This document shows positions 5,814-8,239 of a stretch of 8,239 nucleotides of DNA, piece by piece. The notes under the pieces were generated by a model that saw only the letters and a list, made by a program, of their open reading frames with translations, had not been told where the DNA came from and made no database searches. Origin of the DNA: an uncultured Collinsella sp. Lineage in GTDB: Bacteria; Actinomycetota; Coriobacteriia; Coriobacteriales; Coriobacteriaceae. Numbering within the stretch: position 1 is the stretch's first letter; every line of letters starts with the position of its first letter. The stretch spans positions 1 to 8,239 of the forward strand of contig URNJ01000072.1 in NCBI GenBank assembly GCA_900549215.1, read 5' to 3'. The position numbers and the translations under genes are program-made.

Positions 5814-7055
5814 CTACGCCTGCGCCCTCGCCCGCTTGCGCTCCCAGCGAGCCAACTTAATCGTCACCAGCGTGAGCGCCCAGGCCACAAGCGAGAACAC
5901 GGCACCGACCGCGCCAACGTAGGCAATGCCAGCTCCGCTTACCACGGCGCCGCCCACCGCGGTGCCAAACGAAATGCCGACATTAAACGCCATGGGTTCT
6001 ACCGAGCTCGCGAGCACCATCGACTTGGGGTGGCGGCTGCGTGCCACGTCCATAAAGTGCGTGATGCACGACACCGAGAACAGGTACATGAGCATCGCCA
6101 GGCTAAAGACAAAGACAAGTGCGAGCGGCATGGCAGCGCCTACGGCAAACAGCCCAAACAATGCCGCCGCCTGCAGCACAAACGTCACAAGCAGCGCCTT
6201 CATGCCAAAGCGCGCATCGATCCATCCGCCCAGGATGTTCGAGATCAGGCAGAACACGCCGTAGGCCATAAGCGTGGTACTGGCTTCGACCGTGCCCATG
6301 CCCAGCACCTGCTCAAGATAAGGCGTCACGTAGCCGTAGAACACATAGACCGACCCCACGCCAAACAAGAAGATAAGCATGCCGGTGATGATACTCGGCT
6401 CGCGCAGCAGACTCGCCTGCTCGCGAAAGGTGGCGGGCTCGTCGGTTTGCCCAGCGCGCGGCATAAACGCCACGAGCGCTCCGCAGATCAAAACGGCAAA
6501 GGTCAGCGCGCCGTACATGGCAACGTGCCAGTCGAGCGTGTCGGCCACAAACTTACCGATCGAGGTCACAAAGACCATCGCCACGGAAAACGCACCATAT
6601 ACTACCGAGATGGCAAGCGAAGTTTGCTGCGGGGACAGAAGCTCAGGGATGTACGTCACGCCCACGGCGAGCAGTGCGCCCGAGACGGAGCCCAGGACAA
6701 TGCGCGAGATAAAGAGCACCTGGAAGTTGGGCGCCAACGCCATAACCAGGTTGCCGAGCACAAAGACGATGCTATAGCACACCAGCAGCTGGTAGCGGCG
6801 AAAACGGCCCGTGCTGAGCGCAAGCGTCGGCGTAGCGATGGCGTAGACGAGCGCGAACACGCTGATGAGCTGGCCCGCAGTAGCAAGTGATACGCCGAGT
6901 TCCGTCGCCAAGTCACTTTCGATGCCGATGACCACGAACTCGGAGCAGCCGAGCGAGAATCCCAACAGCACGAGCAGCGCCAGACAGAGCTTGGTGCGCG
7001 CAGGGGAGAGCGCGGCGGCGGTTGACTTACTTTTAGGCGTGGTTGCGGCGATCAA
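5814..7055 (-). CDS. MFS efflux transporter, DHA1 (AraJ/SotB-like) type
   Basis: A 413-residue inner-membrane permease with about 12 predicted helices, the usual size for the DHA1 drug:H+ antiporter family. Seen: helix 1 with GCSEFVVIGI (36-45), matching the family's (T/S)EFVxxG motif; YAIATPTLALSTGRFRRYQ (71-89), which covers the motif A loop between helices 2 and 3; SRIVLGSVSGALLAVG (117-132) in helix 4; and a polar central loop at about 199-220. The C-terminus is basic (RWERKRARAQA). The frame stays open upstream to 7454, but that stretch crosses inverted repeats and has no coding character. I choose the TTG at 7055 because GGAG lies 8 bases before it; a GTG at 7064 is the alternative (416 residues). 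Family members export sugars, arabinose, purines or drugs. The substrate here cannot be assigned. The phosphatase gene follows 45 bases downstream. Confidence 0.9.
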   Translation of the reverse strand: MIAATTPKSKSTAAALSPARTKLCLALLVLLGFSLGCSEFVVIGIESDLATELGVSLATAGQLISVFALVYAIATPTLALSTGRFRRYQLLVCYSIVFVLGNLVMALAPNFQVLFISRIVLGSVSGALLAVGVTYIPELLSPQQTSLAISVVYGAFSVAMVFVTSIGKFVADTLDWHVAMYGALTFAVLICGALVAFMPRAGQTDEPATFREQASLLREPSIITGMLIFLFGVGSVYVFYGYVTPYLEQVLGMGTVEASTTLMAYGVFCLISNILGGWIDARFGMKALLVTFVLQAAALFGLFAVGAAMPLALVFVFSLAMLMYLFSVSCITHFMDVARSRHPKSMVLASSVEPMAFNVGISFGTAVGGAVVSGAGIAYVGAVGAVFSLVAWALTLVTIKLARWERKRARAQA

Positions 7056-7063
7056 GGTTGTCA

Positions 7064-7067
7064 CTCC
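7064..7067 (-). promoter_or_regulatory. Shine-Dalgarno that decides the TTG start of the MFS gene
   Basis: Minus-strand GGAG (7067-7064) sits 8 bases before the TTG at 7055-7053. The competing GTG at 7064 has no purine-rich site at a usable distance. Confidence 0.5.
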
Positions 7068-7085
7068 AATGTCGCATTGATAAGC

Positions 7086-7098
7086 GGGATTCAATCCC
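7086..7098. repeat. Short palindrome GGGATTCAATCCC in the MFS leader
   Basis: Six-base arms GGGATT and AATCCC surround a single C, 31 bases before the MFS start. It could be an operator or a small leader hairpin. No regulator gene is adjacent and no clear promoter for the MFS gene was found around it. Confidence 0.35.
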
Positions 7099-7112
7099 TG
7101 CAACTCTAACAG

Positions 7113-7145
7113 AATGTGACAAAGGGGCAGTCCCTTTGTCACATT
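7113..7145. repeat. Perfect 14-bp hairpin, REP-like element
   Basis: AATGTGACAAAGGG (7113-7126) and CCCTTTGTCACATT (7132-7145) pair perfectly around GCAGT. No T-run follows in either direction. The GTGACAAAGGG...CCCTTTGTCAC pattern resembles short hairpins I recall as widely dispersed in bacterial genomes, some linked to REP-associated (Y1 HUH) transposases. No transposase is in the window. The hairpin is seen directly; membership of a dispersed family is from memory and unverified. Confidence 0.75.
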
Positions 7146-7165
7146 GCGCTGCCGGCCAGTCGCCC

Positions 7166-7230
7166 AAACCATCACAACATTCGATGAAAATCTCGAATTC
7201 GAGGAAAAGCGTCGAATGTTGTGACGGTTT
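7166..7230. repeat. 65-base concentric palindrome upstream of the membrane-protein gene
   Basis: The outer arms are AAACC plus TCACAACATTCGA (7166-7184) and TCGAATGTTGTGA plus GGTTT (7212-7230), 18 pairs broken by one A/C mismatch. At the centre is a second perfect palindrome, CTCGAATTCGAG (7192-7203), framed by GAAAAT and GAAAAG. Both share nearly the same centre (7198). It has no coding capacity. It may be a dispersed repeat, an operator for a large complex, or a terminator-like RNA fold, but only TTTT (7228-7231) overlaps its right end. Confidence 0.7.
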
Positions 7231-7245
7231 TCGTGTCCGGCGCGG

Positions 7246-7275
7246 GTGAGCTTCGGTGTCGTCTGGGGGTATAAG
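7246..7275 (+). promoter_or_regulatory. Candidate promoter of the frame-broken membrane-protein gene
   Basis: TATAAG (7270-7275) matches five of six -10 positions. An 18-base spacer separates it from GTGAGC (7246-7251), a poor -35. The start site would be near 7282, about 35 bases before the ATG. Confidence 0.4.
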
Positions 7276-7316
7276 GCTAGCAAGTGTTTATTTGCGAGGC
7301 CTAAGGGGCGCCCCGT

Positions 7317-8190
7317 ATGGATATCGATAACTTTGAATGGTGGTATAGCGAGGGCGAGGCTCCGGACGAGGAGTGGGACGAGCCCGCGCCGCGTGACGTG
7401 TCGAGCGACGAGGACGAGACCGGCAACGATGCCGATAACTCCGATCCACTCCATTTCTTTCCCCTTTCAAATTAACGAACGATTTGAGCAGGCTGGGGCC
7501 CAAGCCGAGGCCGACGAGGCTAAGGCCGATGCCACGGCCACGCTGGGTGAGCCAGCCGACATGTCCATCTCGCCGGCAAAGACCCCGCAGCCGCGCCATA
7601 ACATCGACCCCGGCAGCACGGCATCCTTCAGCATACTCGACGTGCCCGCGCATGGTGCTCAGGCGCCTGCGCCCACGCATCGCCCCGACCTAGCTCGCGA
7701 GGAAGACGCGGGCCGCCGCTCCCCGCTCGGCCCCATCCTCATCGCCTTCATGGCCGGCGTCATCGCTTGCTCGGCGATTGGAAATGTCTGGAGCCATGTC
7801 GAACAACAGCGAAAAGACGCCGCCAAGGTCGAGATGTCTGTCGAGCAATCGCTCGGCCGCACGCGCTCGGTACATGTGTCGGTCGAGGTCAAGGACGGCG
7901 CGACGTGGGACACCGCGCGCGGCGACAGCCAAATGCTCATCCATATCGTGGGGCGCACGCTCAAAGGGCAGACGATCGACGAGTATCAATACGTCAATTC
8001 CGCTGGTGACGGCATCGAGCTCAAGCCCGGCGACTACGAGCTCACCGTCGATGAACCGCCCGTCGCCACCGACGGCACGCGCTTCCGTGCCTCAAAGCGC
8101 ATGGTCCCCGTGAGCTTTAACTCACAGGCGTCCGATACGGTCGACACCACACCGCAGGGCGGGTTCGACCTTTACGTGGATACACAGTAG
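7317..8190 (+). CDS. Acidic single-pass membrane protein of unknown function, frame broken at 7461-7464
   Basis: I do not recognise this protein. Frame one opens at ATG 7317, with AAGGGG 8 bases upstream, and encodes 52 residues ending at TAA 7473-7475: very acidic (MDIDNFEWWYSEGEAP, then many Asp/Glu). The rest lies in the +1 frame up to TAG 8190. Removing one C from CCCC (7461-7464) joins them as HFFP-FQINERFEQ and gives 290 residues with no other stop. The joined protein has an acidic, Ala/Pro-rich cytoplasmic part (1-135), one membrane helix (about 137-158, PLGPILIAFMAGVIACSAIG), and an outside domain of about 130 residues rich in beta-type segments, ending FDLYVDTQ. It has no cleavable signal peptide or known catalytic motif. 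If the break is real, an internal ATG at 7561 could yield a 209-residue form that keeps the helix and outer domain, though its Shine-Dalgarno is weak. The break may be a mutation, a sequencing error or a CCC-C +1 slip. Confidence 0.7.
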
Positions 8191-8239
8191 GCGCTCGCCG
8201 CTCATCCCTCTATGGCTACTCAATAATCGCCTGCCGTCC
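8191..8239. other. Right-edge stretch, possibly the tail of a convergent gene
   Basis: No gene can be called. On the minus strand one frame enters from the edge as GRQAIIE and stops at TAG (8218-8216), 25 bases from the membrane-protein stop. This would suit the end of a convergent gene, but eight codons are too few to support it. No terminator hairpin is seen. Confidence 0.15.

Noticed and set aside
5517..6890. 457-residue plus-strand open frame across the phosphatase and MFS genes
   Set aside because: It is Lys/Arg/His-rich with no domain, and it spans two clearly real minus-strand genes and their gap.
7246..7316. Start of the membrane-protein frame at GTG 7246
   Set aside because: The translated segment 7246-7460 in that frame is Arg/Thr-rich with no coding character, while the 7317 frame has a proper ribosome site and ATG.
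7065..7454. N-terminal extension of the MFS protein up to 7454
   Set aside because: It would add about 130 residues without membrane or family character, run through two inverted repeats, and overlap the start of the acidic membrane-protein gene.
8216..8239. End of a convergent minus-strand gene
   Set aside because: Only seven codons and a stop are visible, too little to support a gene call.

Overview
The window is GC-rich, densely coded bacterial chromosome. Its protein style and codon use resemble gut Actinomycetota of the class Coriobacteriia, and Collinsella or a close relative is my best guess. That is recognition, not a database result. There are no rRNA or tRNA genes, no CRISPR array and no intact transposase. 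Large open frames antisense to the ABC, MFS and kinase genes are shadows of GC-rich coding sequence and are not annotated.

Region 1 (1-3852, minus strand) is a drug-export type operon, read right to left: a MarR-family regulator, then two ABC half-transporters with fused membrane and ATPase domains. The second half-transporter runs off the left edge. Successive genes overlap by 8 bases, so they are almost certainly co-transcribed and translationally coupled. The first ABC protein has a degenerate ATPase site (Asp for the catalytic Glu, Gln for the switch His), as expected for one half of a heterodimeric exporter. A promoter with a perfect -35 box lies upstream of marR, and CCTAA/TTAGG half-sites surround its -10, which suggests autoregulation.

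Region 2 (3853-5276, plus strand) begins with a 211-base divergent control region holding a perfect 12-bp palindrome. Then come a pyridoxal/pyridoxamine kinase and a small cysteine-rich protein of the TIGR04076 type, again overlapping by 8 bases. The pair ends at a large nested stem-loop followed by a T-run.

Region 3 (5322-7055, minus strand) is a DHA1-type MFS efflux permease followed by a low-molecular-weight protein tyrosine phosphatase 45 bases downstream, facing region 2 convergently.

Region 4 (7056-7316) is a non-coding stretch with two striking inverted repeats. One is a perfect 14-bp hairpin that looks like a dispersed REP-type element. The other is a roughly 65-base concentric palindrome.

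Region 5 (7317-8190, plus strand) encodes an acidic, single-pass membrane protein of unknown function. Its reading frame is broken by one base at a CCCC run: removing one C joins the two frames into one continuous 290-residue protein. It is either a pseudogene, a sequence error, or a +1 frameshift site.

The gene content is mostly ordinary. The points most worth a second look are the frame break at CCCC, the inverted repeats that occupy the larger intergenic gaps, and the coupled kinase/TIGR04076 pair.
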